From: Trigonopsis variabilis
Taxonomy: Eukaryota > Ascomycota > Trigonopsidomycetes > Trigonopsidales > Trigonopsidaceae
Assembly (NCBI GenBank): GCA_003707065.3
Contig: PPXM03000012.1
Location: forward strand, 186,001 to 250,000
Direction of reading: 5' to 3'
Length of the DNA: 64,000 nucleotides
The stretch's first letter is position 1, and each line of letters opens with the position of its first letter. The notes under the pieces are model-generated. The model saw only the letters and a list, made by a program, of their open reading frames with translations. It was not told the origin of the DNA and made no database searches. The translations under genes and the position numbers were made by a program. Below are positions 45,801 to 59,719 of this stretch, piece by piece.

Positions 45801-48800
45801 GTCCACAATACTCGCAATAAAGTCATCTTTCCTTATCACGCTCTGAACGGTTCGCCACGAATCAACCTTATAGCCGAGTAAACTACACACAGCCTCCATG
45901 GTCAACTTCACAGCTTCTGGGGGGTTGATCATCGAGCGAACTTCAGTCAAGTGTTGTTTTTTGATATTGCTGACACTCTGCCGAGCCTCAATCACAGCTG
46001 GCTCAGCCTTAGCTAAATCGTCTCTCACTTTCAGTCCCCTTTCATTGATTTCCTTTTCTTGCTTCGAGATGGCAGTCTGGATCTCAAGTGATGCCGCCTT
46101 TTTCTGTTCAGCCACCGTCTGATCAGCGAGCATCTGTTTCAGCTTTTCATTAGCAGCTTTATTTTTCACTTCAAGCTCCTGTTGTTTTTGAGCCAACAAT
46201 GATCGCATATTCTTCACACTAAGAACTGTCTCTTTCAGTTTATCAACACCAGCATTGAAATGCCGTTGATTATCTTCAAAAAGAGCTTTCTTGTAGTTGA
46301 AAATTCTCTCAAATTTGGATAAGAAATCGAGGAAATGTCGAGGAGATATCGTAACCGAGTTCGATAGGTCAGATGCATAATCAATGGACGACAAGTGAAT
46401 CCAAACAAATGCATTTATCACTGCGAACTCATGGCTGATAGTACAACCCTCCAACGAGGGCACAGCGAACGGGAAAGAATCAGGAGCGACAAAATTACCA
46501 TTATTCAAATCAATGTGTTTGGTGAGAGCTTCACCGACTTGAAAGAACGAGTAAGGAGACCAGTCGCCCATCCAATCTAAGACGCACCGGTTAAACAACG
46601 CCGGCGAGGCTGTTTGCCGATTAGTTATGCTATCCGTCAATGGATTCATCGTGAAAACCACATGAAGATTGCGGATAATCTGGGAAACAAACCAGTCATA
46701 TAGCTCAGTCGGAGTATCCAATAGCAGGCCTTGTCTTTCGGAGATTTCTTTGCATGTGTTCAATAATGCGTGCCATTCGTCTCCTTCAAATAACCCTGGA
46801 ATTTCACCGTTAGCCAGTAGCGTATTCATTCGCTCAAGAAATGATGGATCTATCAAAGTTGACTCATCGACAATAAAGCAGACCTTCTCGTTACAGGACG
46901 CCCGTAAGATCGTCTTCAGATCGTTCTCAAAATCAGCACCGCTGTATTTAGCGTGAACTCGTAGTTGAAATATTTTCATGCCGTTCATCCAGGCAACAAA
47001 CTTGCATATAGTTGACTTTTGCGTTAGATTCCTCAGCTAAAACAAGCGCTCTTACCTTGCCACTACCACTAACTCCACACAGAATCATGTGTCCTTGGGG
47101 TTGATGGAAGACCCGATCAATTCTTAGAATATGGTCCAATAAATCATCATACAGGACCAGTGGAATGTCGATCTCTTCTTCACAGAATGTATGAAGACGT
47201 GCTTTGACAAATTCTCGGAAAACACCCAAATCAACCGACACATAATCCTTTGATAACCAATCCGAGAACAGAATTGGCCGTTTCATTGCTTCTTCGACAT
47301 CAACAGATAGAAAAATCTTTGATGCAATCGTTTTTAAATGACTGAAGGACCACTCTCGCTCATAGTCGTAAATTAGACGATCTGAGAACAATCTCATTCC
47401 TTCATGAGCCCAAATCCTGACAAGAGACGAAAATGTAACATGCTCGGAGGATGCCAATGATTCATATATACCCCTGACCCATCGAGTAAGTTCACGGGGA
47501 CTATAGATGTAATGAGGCTGAATCTTGGCTGTGAATCGCGTTCGTGACTCGTTATAAAAGTCAACCATAGCTTTAGTCAAGTCTTCATGATAACCCTTGA
47601 GATTTGGTGCTCGTTTTAGAATCGCCTTTGAGAATGTATTGTAGACTTGCATCAGAGAGTGCTGGCCAGGATACCCGACATAGACAACTGGAACATGACG
47701 AAGAAATCTATTAGACATAATATGCCGCCCGGGATCTGATGAAGGATTACACGCTCCCACAAACTGGACTCTTTCCAAGGAGATCCACTTCTTATCAGCC
47801 GTTCTCCAAAAGCCTCCTTGCTCGCATAGTTGCCGAAGAAATGAGATTAGAGGCTGTGAGCCATATTGATCTAAGGCGGGTAAGTTGATCTCGTCACAGA
47901 ATAAAACAAGCCATTTTCCAAAGTTGGAGGGCGCAAGTACCAGGCCATCGTTGCTCTGGTGATATTTACAAAAGCGTTCCATGGTCTTGAGGACCAATTC
48001 AGGCGTGCTGTTGCTAGAAAAATTAAGCATAGATACTTCAAAGTCCGGAAGTCGTCGAAGAACATTAAAGACAGTCATTGTCTTGCCAGATCCAGGAGGA
48101 CCACACATCAGCAATGGCTGTCTTTGAGACAGGAAGCTGCGTATGAAATTCTCATGACGGATAATGTCAACTGTTGGAACCACTGCTTCGGTTCCAACTA
48201 CATTTTCTGGTTGTAGTTCTACCATTGGCACTAAACTTTCATCAAGAGTCAAAGTGGAATTCGGGAGGGCGACGCGAATTTCAATGAAACCCTTGCCCTC
48301 GGGAACTGACAGCCGTGAGAAAACAGGCTGCTCTTGGAGAAACTGGCTGAAGTCGTCTCGCTCTTCGTGGCCGCAGTCCCCGGTAAAACTCCAGACCAGG
48401 GCAGCTGCCAGTTTATATAGGAGATAGATTTCTATTTGATTATCATCAAGTTTAAAGTCCTTGTGGCGGCTATCATACTTGATGATATCTCGACCGGCCT
48501 CTCCAACGAACGCAGTGAGTGTCACCAAAGACTGGTAGCTTAAAAAGCCCATTGCATGGAAGTATTCCTGAGCTTTCATAAGACATTTATCCAAGAGTTC
48601 GGAGCCAAGGAACTTCGAAACGGAGGATGCGATAAGAGAAAATACTTTTTGCCCATTGTCAACCTGAACATCATCTTCATCAATTGTCATCTCGGACTGA
48701 AATTGTAGTTTCCATAGTAGGTTGTGCAAAACCATATGATCGTTTACTATATCATCACCAAACCATACCATACCACACCGGCTCACTGTGGCCGGTGTAG

Positions 48801-51800
48801 CATTCCGAAGAGAAGATACTTCAAACAATATTCTTATGTTTGATGGTATATTGATCCTTTCTCCAGTAGGTAGGGATAAGAGTTTATTATCATCAAGCAC
48901 ACTATTATATTAGCTCCTGTCAGCACGTATAACAAAATACCTGTTCAAACTTTCGACCCATTCGGGATCTATGTCTCCATCAAAAACGATCCAGTGACGC
49001 CTAGTCGCTTCTCCACGCAAGTTCTCTGCTACTTTTCGTACTATGGAGGTAAATAACCCATCTGTCCATTCTCTAGTGGTGATGTCCATAGTTCCATATA
49101 ATTCCTCTTTTGATAGTATTTTCGCATCAATAGTGTGGTGGACAAATTCAGTTCCATCTTGTTCTTCGAGAGCTTGAAGAAGTGCTTTCCATGAGGTAGT
49201 CTTGCCTGTCACTGGGTCCCCAACAAGAATTAAACCATGATGGCTGTCTTGGAGATCATAGATTTGAAAAACCTTTTCGGCCCAGTTTTCGGAATTCTGA
49301 AGTCCCAGTTTTTTGGCAATACTGGCAACATGTGATGCCAAAGATTCATCCAGATGACGGCTAATGGAGTAGCCGGGAAATTCGCTCTTGAGCAGTCTAG
49401 AAGGTCAGAATTCATCATTTCAACTGTTCTTACTCTTTCAAACGTCGAGCATCTTCATTTACCAACCGTGGAGAAATGGTCCTATAAAGACCTTCAAGCA
49501 CAACCTGTAGCTCCTCTTTAATCTCGAGTTTAGTATCAACAGAGTCAGGAATCTGGCGCCTTCTGAAAGTGCCACATTGAGCTAGCACACTCTTAAGCGC
49601 TCTCAGACTAAAATCATAATGAGACTGTTCACTCAATTCACGACCCATTCGATCGAAAAAAGGGACGAGAATGTGAGCTATATCATAAGAGTGAATAAAA
49701 CCTTGGCAATATAACAAAACTTCGGCAATAATATCTGTATCAGGTTTGGAGAGAGCAATTCCTAAGAATAGCTTTTTCAAGTTATCAGGTAAATGTGACC
49801 GTCCCTTATATGTGGGATTCATCGTAACAAATATGCCTCAATGTTAGCACGAGACCATTCTAATGACTTACCAGTGGATTGATTTAGCTTCGTCGGTGAG
49901 CCGATCAAATCAACTTGCGATTGTCCCTCCGTCCGCAGAGCTTGCTGTATTACTTGTAATTGAGACGAAACTGCACTTAGAATGCTTTCTTCGAGGCGAT
50001 TAAATTCATCAAAACACCCCCAAGCTCCAATAGAGCATAAGCCCATTAAGATCCTTCCCATGGAAAGAAAATCGAAGCTGTCATCGCAGTTGAATACAAG
50101 AACAGGTCTTCCCAGTTGCTTTGCAAGAGACTTGACTGTTTCAGTCTTTCCCGTGCCGGATGGGCCATATGGAGATCCACCCATTCCCCTTCCAAGCGCT
50201 TGAGTCAACGAAATATAGCATTTATCCGTGACTGGAGTCCGGACCAGCCGTTCTGATACTCCAAAATATTCAAAACCATATGGGAACGAATTTTCACATA
50301 TTTTGACACTCACTTCATTCGCTAGTTCCTTAGGAGCATAATAAAATCGAAGCTGTCTAAGCCACGTAAAATTCTGACTCTCTTTGACTTGCTCATTGAT
50401 TAAAGCCTTAGTAATTCGTTTTTGATAGCTGAATTCGCTCAGCAGATTCTCGTATTTCTTTCGAGACAAGATGGGAAGATCCTTAACAACTTCAGATGAC
50501 AAATAACCAAGAATCCGCTCTATAGAATCTGCAATCTGGGTTACAGAGGAATTCTGAGATAGATCCGACTCGATTTGGGAAGTCCATAGGATCTGAAACG
50601 CTAGAACTAGCATCTGGACAGGCTCATCATCGATCTTTTCAAGATGGGCAAGAGCGTCACCAGCATTTACAGTGAAAATTCCGGCAAATTTCTGAAGTAA
50701 TTTATCCAACCGACTGAGAAGAGACTCTCGCAAACATTTCTCTAATTCGCGTAGCCATTCTTTTATATCGTGGAACTTGCCAATTTCAATTGGCTTGTCA
50801 AGCTGAACTACTTCACCTTCAGGCGATATGACATCCCTAATAACTTGAGAAGCAGAGTCAAATTGCAGAGATCCAATTCCATTATACATTTTTGACAGAT
50901 GTTTTTCAATTCTTTGAATATCAGAAGCATTTCCTATCAGCTCAAGTAAGTCCTCATCGCCGACGAAGTAAAATCTCTGGAAACGTTTCCGTTCATTCTC
51001 AAGGTAGTCTCCTAGCGATTTACGCAGTCGTTCTAGCTGATCAACCAGTCGCTCAAGTGTTGATTGAAAATCCGGGATAGCTAAGACGTCCAAGACAAAT
51101 GGAGATTTGGCCAGTTTCTTCATTACTGAGAAGAAGTCAGTCGAGATGTTCTGAAAACGAGATGATTCGGAAGTTAGAACTAATTGGAGATCTTTGTTTC
51201 CGGTAAATATGCCATCCATATATACCCATTGCCGTTGGACATCAATCAAAATGTCGAAGACAGAGTATATCTTAGTAATCTTATCTTCCCAAGCAGTTGC
51301 ATCTTCCTCGAACGTCTTGTAATAGGCAGAGTGCTTCATGGCAGCCAAGGAATTGATATTATCAGTCGCAAGATTAAGAACGCTCTCAGATCCCTTAACC
51401 AGCTTTGTTCTATTCTGATAATTGATCAGAGTCAGACAATAGTCAGTCCATTTCTCTCTAATTTGTCGCAGGTATTCCTCGAGCGTCATTTCCCCTTGTG
51501 CCTGGGTGAAAATGTCTTTGATCGCGCCTTCATGCGCTTTGATATCCAACTTCCAGACATCACCGAGAGTCAAAGAAGTCACAACGAGACGTTTTCCGCA
51601 TAATTTTGAGATTGCCTTCCAATGTCTGGCGTTTATGCAGTCCGATTTAAGGGTTGATATCAACGGCACTGTACTGATATGGTTCTTTATGACATTTTGT
51701 ATATATTCAAAGGCTGAGTATTGTCTCATCTTCACAGGCATATCTTTTGTTAGGTTCAGTAGGTCTTCAAGTGATTGCCGTAGACGTCTTGGATTGACAC

Positions 51801-54800
51801 TTATCCACAGAATTTCCCCAAGCTCGTCGAGTTTCGTCCAAATAGTAGTCACTGATGACCATACGGCCTTAAAGTCTTTTATCTCATCAGCTATCTCCTT
51901 CAGATCGTCCACAGGTTTCACCTCAAGTCCCAGTGCCCTTTCTGCTTTGGATGTAAGCTCTTCCAAACGTTGTAGTTTTTCTGTTTGCGATGCTGATCGA
52001 TTGAGAGTATTAAGAGCATCGGCTGGATTTATAGCTCCAGAAATTGGTCGCTCATTTATCCAATCTGCCTTTAGATTGGCTATCTTATCCGTAATGGACT
52101 TCCTCTCTTCTTGTATTTTGAGTTTAAGATCGTCGACCTGCGAATCTAATAGTCGCTTCTTACGCCTGTAGATCTCTAAGAGCGCACTCCATTCCGCTTC
52201 AGCGTTCTCAAAATATAACCAATCAGGCGGGAATTGATAGCGCCTGCGCGATAAAAGATTCTGACCTTGGCGACATAGGTCAAGCATATGTGACCATTTA
52301 TCCAGATTCGACCCACAGCTTTGCAAGTCGGTAATAAAAGACACAGCCTCACTAGTTGAAGCTAGTTCAAGTGATTTACTCTCAAGACTGGATCGCATGG
52401 CGTTAATCTCAAAATATAGCTGATTCAAGCTGGCAGAGAGATGTTCAGCAAACTTTGATATTATATCCTGCTGCCACGCATCATACTTTGCATTTACCCT
52501 ATCCTGAACCTGATCGAAATGGACAACAATAGAGCCAAATTCTTGAAACGTCCTGGCTGTATCAAATGTGATCCGATCTCGTCGAAGATCTTGGATAACG
52601 TCAAGCCACTTTTGTAAATCCGAGCCGAGTTCTTGAAAAACAAAATCAGGCTGTAAATCCCATAATGACTGAAAACGAACCCACTTCTCCGTATACTGAG
52701 AAACGTGTTGAATTTTGTTCGTGATGGCGTGTGTGGCCTCAAGCAACCGATCACTTGAACGGGATATGACGGATGCAAAAGTATATTGAGCAGTAGATGT
52801 GGGAAAAGAGGTCAACCGGATCTTGTAAGTCTCAGCAGAAAGGACGGAGAGATTAGAAACGGTCCTAAGCATACCTTCTAAGCAGTCATAAAGAATCGCT
52901 TTTGAATACTCTAGGGGCGGACTGATAGAAATAATTCTGTTAGACAAGACAATGTCATGCCTGACCTGAGGAAGGCTGTTTTCATCATCTATCTCGTCTG
53001 ATTGTAAATTCTTGAGCCATTGGGATAGAATAGTATCAAGCCGCGAGTGCAGAATCTGAGAGATAGCTCCATTGAGCTGATCAACCCAGTAGCTCATATT
53101 TGCACATCGTTCTATGCTAATATCATCAATAGTAGCTTGTATTAATTCTATGGCTTCGGAAAAGGCATCAAAGGTAAACGGGCAGCTTTGCAATTCTTGT
53201 AACTTTGTCTCTATTAATTCATCCACCGACTGGATCTTGTAGGCTTTCTGATTGAGGTTATGGGCAGAAAGAGAGAACTTTTTGATGAAGCCAAATAATT
53301 CTAGATCGGCATTCGGAGCCGCGTATGTCAGTGATCGAGAAACGGCGGTCTCCCATTTGTACTTAAAGCCGTCTTTCAAAATGTTATGAATATCGATAAA
53401 GTCCTTATATAAGAGAACAGAACAGTTCTTGAGCCTGTTGAAAAGAAGCTCCGACTCTCGATAGAGCCTTATGGAGTCTGTCAAATTCACTGCTAAAGGG
53501 TAGAGCTTCTCGGCCCGTTGGACAGCAATAACGATATCTCTTGGCACCGTGTAATGCAAATACTGGAGGTTTCTGACTTCTTTAAATAGCGTAATTAACT
53601 GAGGATCAAAGTTCACACTTAACTTTAATTTATCAGCTATTTGCCGGTCCTTGACCGTCGTCATCACTCGTCCAGTCACATTCAGGTCATGAGTGCTGAT
53701 TTGGGTACACCAATTTTGAAAGATGGCTTTGGTATCCAACATTGACTTGAAAGCTTCACTCTCCGTATACAATTTCTCACCCTCAGCGTAACTTTTCCAT
53801 CGAGCGCCCAGGACATCTTCCACTCTTTGTTGATAGAGTACAAGCTGCCTCTCGATTTGACGAATCCATAGAATAGTTCCAGATACAGGAGGAATATCTC
53901 GAACCTTGTCCATGAAGTAGCTCTCCGACTTGCCATACTGAACTCTGAATCGATCTTGAAGGGACATGATATCATACTTGACTCTATCGATCAATTGGCT
54001 CTGATACTGCTGAATAGCAGCTCTCACTCGGGATCTAACAAAAAGTCTATTAAATTTTGAGAATACTTTGAACATCTCATTAGCGGTCGTAGCAGTGGCT
54101 AGCTTCTCTCGCAAAGATAGAATAATTGAGGTCTCCGCTCTTGAGATGTGATCATTATACAGCGTCTGAACATTCTCCCAGCTTTGATTTCCCTTCTCAG
54201 ACAAGTCAAAAATATCCACACTGTAAAGATTCTTATACGCATCCGTGACTTCATTCTTGACATCAGACACCAATGCTTCATCACCAATTCTATCTGAGCT
54301 GTCATCTCTGATCTCATCTATGGTCACAGAGATCTGGTTATGCTCAAATCTCAGGGATTTTATCTTGTTCAATCGATCCTTGAGAGAATTGTGAGCAAAA
54401 GAGAATAGTTGGACCGATTTCTTGCCTGTGGCTGGACGGCGCTTGAGTAGTTCACGACACGCACGACGGAACTCTTTGCTGTTGTTCTCCCAAGACTCGA
54501 AGACTTGGTCGATCTCTTTTGTATAACGTTCGAAATCCTCGTAAGATGATTCAATGAGAAATTTGGAATCAATAATGACCAGAAGCTTCCGGTTCAGATC
54601 ACGTGACACTGCATCTACCAGCGGCACGAGGCGCTCTATAGGATAAGATGTTTGCTTTAATTTTTTGAGGATATGATCGAATATAGCTTCGATAGCTAGA
54701 GTCAAGGACTTCAGTGATGTAGCAGATAAGAGCTGATCTAGAGGGAAATCCTTAAGCATCTGAGTATAAGAACTGACTCTAGTAATTGCATCCTGAAGCC

Positions 54801-55891
54801 CAGTGTCTGACCTAAGTCCGACGGTAGCCAAACTCCGTTTACCTGCATGAAGAATCTCTAATGTGAGCTTCACTCCAGGTGAATCTAGTTGGTCGCGGAT
54901 TGTATTGAGCGCCTGTTCCATCGACAGCCAGAAATTGATTTCTTCGCTCGCCGATTCGCAGACAGGATCCCTATTCATTTCAGTGATATTTCTAATCGAT
55001 TTGATCCACGAATTCACAATTGACTGCATTCGGTTCATGAAAATGCTATCAGTGAGAAGCTCTATGGGTATCAGATCGACTGAAGGTGGGACATTTCTTT
55101 TAGAGGCCTAGAGTCAGACAAAGCAGATCTAGAGACACTTACTTCTTTCAACGCTTGGACGATGGTGGGATCAAAATTAAGAGACAACTCGGGGATGTCA
55201 ATATCTTGTTGTAAATGCTTGAAACTCAGTTCCAACTCAGCAATTCGTCGACGAGTTCCCGGGATGCCTGATCGCGCTTCATCAGCAGTGCTCAATCGAA
55301 AGTGATTTTCCAGTTTTTCTTTGTTCTTCGAAACAGCCTCGAAATATGGGTTGATTGCAAGTTGGATTAACGATCGTAGGTGTTCGTAGGGAGAGATCGC
55401 GATCTGAGACTTCTGGAGCGTCTTCAATCGGTCTAAAGGTAGACTGACAAAATCCAATTGATCCCCGATGGAGTATGATGCATCTAATGGACCAGTAGGT
55501 TTGATTAAAGCCATTATTGCTACCATTCCTTCCTGTAGATCAAACTCAGTCAATATTCTGTATTGCTCGATGAAGTGGACTTCTGCACGTTAGGATTTAT
55601 CAGGAATTCCAGACAATTACCATCATGTTCCAATTGCTGCTTAATAAACTTTGCCACGTAGATGACTCCGCTAGTGGTCTCATTAACGAACTGTTCAAGG
55701 GTTGAATGAAGTTTCGTGTTAGTATGCGAATCAAAAGACGCATTCAACTCTCCATCTTTGGCTCCAAATATGTCTTTGCAAAGCTGCCGAATATAGTTTA
55801 ATAGTACCCCAGAGGAAACTCGTGTTTGTTCTTCTTGAACAGAATCGTCTCGTTCAGAAGTCGACAATTGGGGTAGTTCATTCATCCCCAT
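42873..55891 (-). CDS. DYN1: Cytoplasmic dynein heavy chain
   Basis: Minus-end microtubule motor for nuclear positioning and organelle traffic. Eight exons: 55621-55891, 55143-55582, 49872-55107, 49434-49836, 48941-49396, 47056-48901, 42962-47015 and 42873-42925; introns of 35-40 nt; 4252 aa, all junctions in frame. The tail and linker cover about residues 1-1850. P-loops: AAA1 GPSGTGKTETVK near 1886 with Walker B CFDEFNRL; AAA2 GDPVTGKT near 2177; AAA3 GPPGSGKT near 2533; AAA4 GVSGSGKST near 2880, whose codons for Lys and Ser are split by an intron. The stalk coiled coils flank the microtubule-binding domain that begins INPPEAVKLTMEAVC near 3245. AAA5 and AAA6 follow, with LPDHEPLSWLNLPPDA. 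Only about 25 residues come after that block, so the C-terminal domain is nearly absent. Confidence 0.95.
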
Positions 55892-56092
55892 TCCTACCCA
55901 ACAGCTGGAACGCTTTTTCTAGAGACAATATCTCGCTCACAGAACCAACAGGAGTCTATCAAGCCAGCAACGTTCACGCGACACGTCAAGCGAGTGTATA
56001 CACAGGGCTTCTCCCAAGATTACCCGGCATCCTGATCCTGTAACACTTCAAACTCCCAACCTGAAGCGAGGCAGAAAAAGATTGTGTTCCTA

Positions 56093-58271
56093 ATGGGGAG
56101 GGTCTGGAGTCTAATTACTCACCCTATACCCCCTCTTTGGGGCTCGCGGTGCTTAATTAATTCGGCAATTACATCAAGACCGATTATCCAAAGCTTCAGG
56201 CACGTTCGAAAGGTGTCTGGGCAACCGAGGACAGAGTTGGATTCGCGACTGAGAGAAAATTCGCTGCAATCTCCACAGAGAATAATTGCTCGAGATCCGA
56301 ATAAGAAGGTCGGCGCTAAGAAGAATGGGAGTGATGGCAAAGATCCTCGAAAGATGCATACACAGAAGAGAGAGGAAGCCGGGAAGGAGCGTCGGAAAAC
56401 GAATCGGAACAAAGAAGTCTCTCAAAATCATTTTAGCAAGAAATACAGAAAGAGAACTCGAACTGTGGACAATGAATTGATAACTAAGCTTGCTAAGTGC
56501 AAGGATTTAGATTCCCTTCTTTCTCGCATGGACTATACCAAAATGCCCGTTCATGTTATAAAATATTATAAGAAATGGGATAATTTTATGGTCGTGAAAG
56601 AGATTCATCGACTATTAAGGAAAACTAAATACTCATCGACGACGTATGCATTGTGGCTTTTGCTAGATCGAGCAAGGTTTATGGATGTTACGGTTGGGTT
56701 CAATATCGCTCTCTTATTCTTAGGTTTGCACGCTCCAATATCTTTGACCCAAGAACTATATAATAAGGTACGTTGCCAGTGCACTCAAAGCCAAACTTAC
56801 ATTTTAGATGAAACGATTTCCGCTAAATCAACCTACGATTTCCACCTTTTCTCAGATGGTAATTGGACTTCGAAATAAGTTAGAAGACGACCACCTCAAA
56901 TTGATTCAAAAAGTTCCTTCTCCCACTGAGCACCAGCTAAAGTGTCTAACTCACAAAAAGCTCTCCAAGTGGGTAACCGAGAACTTTATTAAATATGCCG
57001 ATAATGACATTCTAAAGAATAACTTCGAAGGTATAAAGTCACGGAAGCCAAATGAAACTTCACTTTATATGACAGCATTTTTGGAGGTCCTCAAGTTCCA
57101 CATTTCTAACTTCGATTCTTTCTATTTCAGCTTAGTTCTTACCTACGGCTGGGAAAACATCGCGATCTATAACTTAGATAACGAAAGAGTTATTAATATT
57201 GCAAAGATTTTCAAGAAATTCCTCACAACAACTGCAATGCCTGATCATGAAACGAACAAGGAGATCCTGATTGATACGCTTTTCTCCTTAATAACTGAGA
57301 TCGGCACCAATGACAAACTCAGGTCAGATCTAAATGTTGTTGCGTACCATGACATTTTCATGGTGCTTGACTGTTGCAACAGTAGAGTCGCTAATAAGGA
57401 AATTCTAGCCTTGTGTAATAAATGGCTCGACTTTCCGATCAACGAGTCAGACATTCCGAATGCGGTCATTAGAAAAGATATCATATTCAGTATTCCTAAA
57501 GCTTACGAATCAAGAAACGTTCCTGGCTCTATAGTGTTCTACTATCTCAAGTCGTTTTACAAGCAGGAAATCATAAACTTCGGTACGACTAGTAAGCTAA
57601 AGGATTATTTCGTCTTCTGTTGCGAACAATTGCACGACTACATTACTTCCGATGTCATGATCCAGATTATTCAGGGCATTCTGGATCGTCCTATTACTCC
57701 ACTTAGTGAGAAGAACGAACTACTTTTCTCCATATGCGATTATTATTTCACGCACTTCCAGAATACCAATGACTTCCACAAGATTCTTAATAAGCTCGTT
57801 CTCTCCCTAAGTGACGATAAAGATATCTTCGCAGAGCTCATTGATTATATCAAGTCTTATGAGAAAGATCAGAATATCTATGAGAATATCCTTAAAGACA
57901 GCGCTTGCCACCGACTTCTTACATCCTCTGCCCGTGTTCATATTGGAGATTATTCTGCCATCCTCAACGAGCCTTCTGACAAACCATCCCGAGAGTTTTA
58001 CAAGATCCAAATTAGAGACTTGGCCAAAAATCCCTCAGTTGATCCTCATGCACTCTTAGATGTGCTTGACTTGGTCTTGTATAAGAATCGGCAATTCTGG
58101 GATAGGGATTATACTAGCAAAAAGGATAAGAATGTTGTGTCGATCAAAATGGCCATTCGGTTTTACAAAATTGCTTTTGAAATCCTCAAAGCTAGAGAAG
58201 AAAGCGCGCCTGCTCACCATGATCATTTCAATAAAATAACGCATCGGTTCAGTAGCAATGTCTTGAAATGA
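56093..58271 (+). CDS. Probable mitochondrial helical protein, function unknown
   Basis: Not recognised by family. Exons 56093-56767 and 56808-58271 with a 40-nt intron; 712 aa from the first ATG. The N-terminus (MGRVWSLITHPIPP and the next 35 residues) is rich in Arg, Ser and hydrophobics and lacks acids, which suggests a mitochondrial presequence. A very basic, disordered stretch follows (about residues 50-120). From about residue 125 to the end the sequence is made of short amphipathic helices rich in Lys, Asn, Ile and Phe, as in fungal pentatricopeptide-like or other helical-repeat factors that act on mitochondrial mRNAs. I could not fix a repeat register by eye. It diverges from the dynein gene over about 200 bp and converges on RAD9. 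Confidence 0.75.
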
Positions 58272-58357
58272 TAATTTCGTCCCAAATTTCTCTCAGTGGA
58301 CAGTTTCTGCAGACAGATATTTGATTTGTACTATAGTTTCATTGTAAATAAAGATAT

Positions 58358-59718
58358 TTAGTCAAACAGTCCCTTCACCTTCTATATTAGCGATAGAAAA
58401 TAAGCCATACGTACGACTTCAGGCTGCGTTGGGCCGATTTCTTCGTCTTCCAATTCCTGTGCAAACTGTGATAGGGTAGCATCGTCGACTCCATCATCAT
58501 AATCGAAACCTTGCTCCTCCTGGTTGACCTAAAGTCAGAGTAACATCCAGCACGACGTACCTCATATGACACATCCCAAGAGACCGACTGGTCCTGCTCT
58601 TGGTCCTCCATGGGATCGTAAGGATCTCGAACACTGGCGTTTGCTTTTTGCAATCTCACCATGGATCCAACAGCGTTATCTCGAAGGAGCGATTCGTTTC
58701 TGTGAGGCTTTCGCGACGATCTCACACCAGATTGTGACTGGGGATCGATAGCCATAAAGATAAACTCCAGTAAGACAGTATCGTTTTTATTCAAAGTCTC
58801 AAAAAGCACAGGAGTCCCATCACTGAAGTAGCCGTTCACCGCAGAATCCAAGCTCTCAAATAGTGTAATCATGCTCCGGAAATCAGGGAACCCAAACGTT
58901 ACTGAACATGAAGACTTTGGAACAAACATAAAACAGGACGTCTCAAGCAGCATTTTTGTCCGGTACGGCTGCTTCAGTACATCTACTTTGTTAGATCAGA
59001 TAAGTAACTAGAATAACCTTTGCCATAAACTACCCCTGGAGTATAAGCATCAAATTCGATATTCGATTCATCGAAATTTAAAGTACCATTTTCGCATTTA
59101 TGAGAAATATGGTTAAAAGTGTCCTTGATCGTAGCTGGCTGAAAAGCAAAATGATAAGAGGCTGCAGCTTTGTCGAATTCTACCCTATATCCATCCGTGA
59201 CGTCTGAGTAGATAACTTTATAGGTTTTAACAATTCCTTTGTGATGTCAGAAACTTAGATACGGCTAATGCTCACCGCTGTCTCCGGACAAAGTGATCCC
59301 CAAGCGATTAGCTGAACCGGAATATATGATTCCTAGCGAACATTTACTAACAGATTCATCTTGGCTTTTAAATGCAGGCAGTAGAAACTAAATGGTCAGT
59401 GCGTTTAGTGTTCTCCTCACCTTTGACTGCACTTGAATAGTCAATATCCCATCTGAACCTGTCATAGGGTTCAGAGAAGCAATTGAAAATGATGAAAAGA
59501 AAGACTTGTTGAACGTCGCACATCCAAACGACGAGTTTGTGCCATTTAGTATATAAATCTTGAGCTATTAATCAGTATATTGTCTCCATTTTCTGACTTA
59601 CTCCTCCTTGGGAAATCTCGAATGTAAAGACTTCATGTATCCGTGAAAACCCGTGCAGAACAGACACCCATTTTTGGTAATTAACACCATTCTCGATAGA
59701 GCATCGAAAAATTGACAT
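58358..59718 (-). CDS. RAD9: 9-1-1 checkpoint clamp subunit Rad9 (first exon unresolved)
   Basis: PCNA-like subunit of the Rad9-Rad1-Hus1 clamp loaded at damaged DNA. Exons from the 5' side: up to 59602, 59421-59564, 59276-59387, 59018-59236, 58561-58982, 58415-58528 and 58358-58381; introns of 37, 33, 39, 35, 32 and 33 nt. The product shows VNYQKWVSVLHGFSRIHEVF, ILNGTNSSFGCATFNKSFF, VQSKFLLPAF, then GIVKTYKVIYSD, VLKQPYRTKMLLETS and VTFGFPDFRSMITLFESL, all aligned in my judgement with fission yeast Rad9. The tail is acidic with EEIGPTQPEV and a last exon encoding KVKGLFD. About 375 residues are visible. The frame opens at 59718 without an ATG, so a small upstream exon is missing; 59691 is a candidate exon start. 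Confidence 0.82.
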
Positions 59719-59719
59719 T

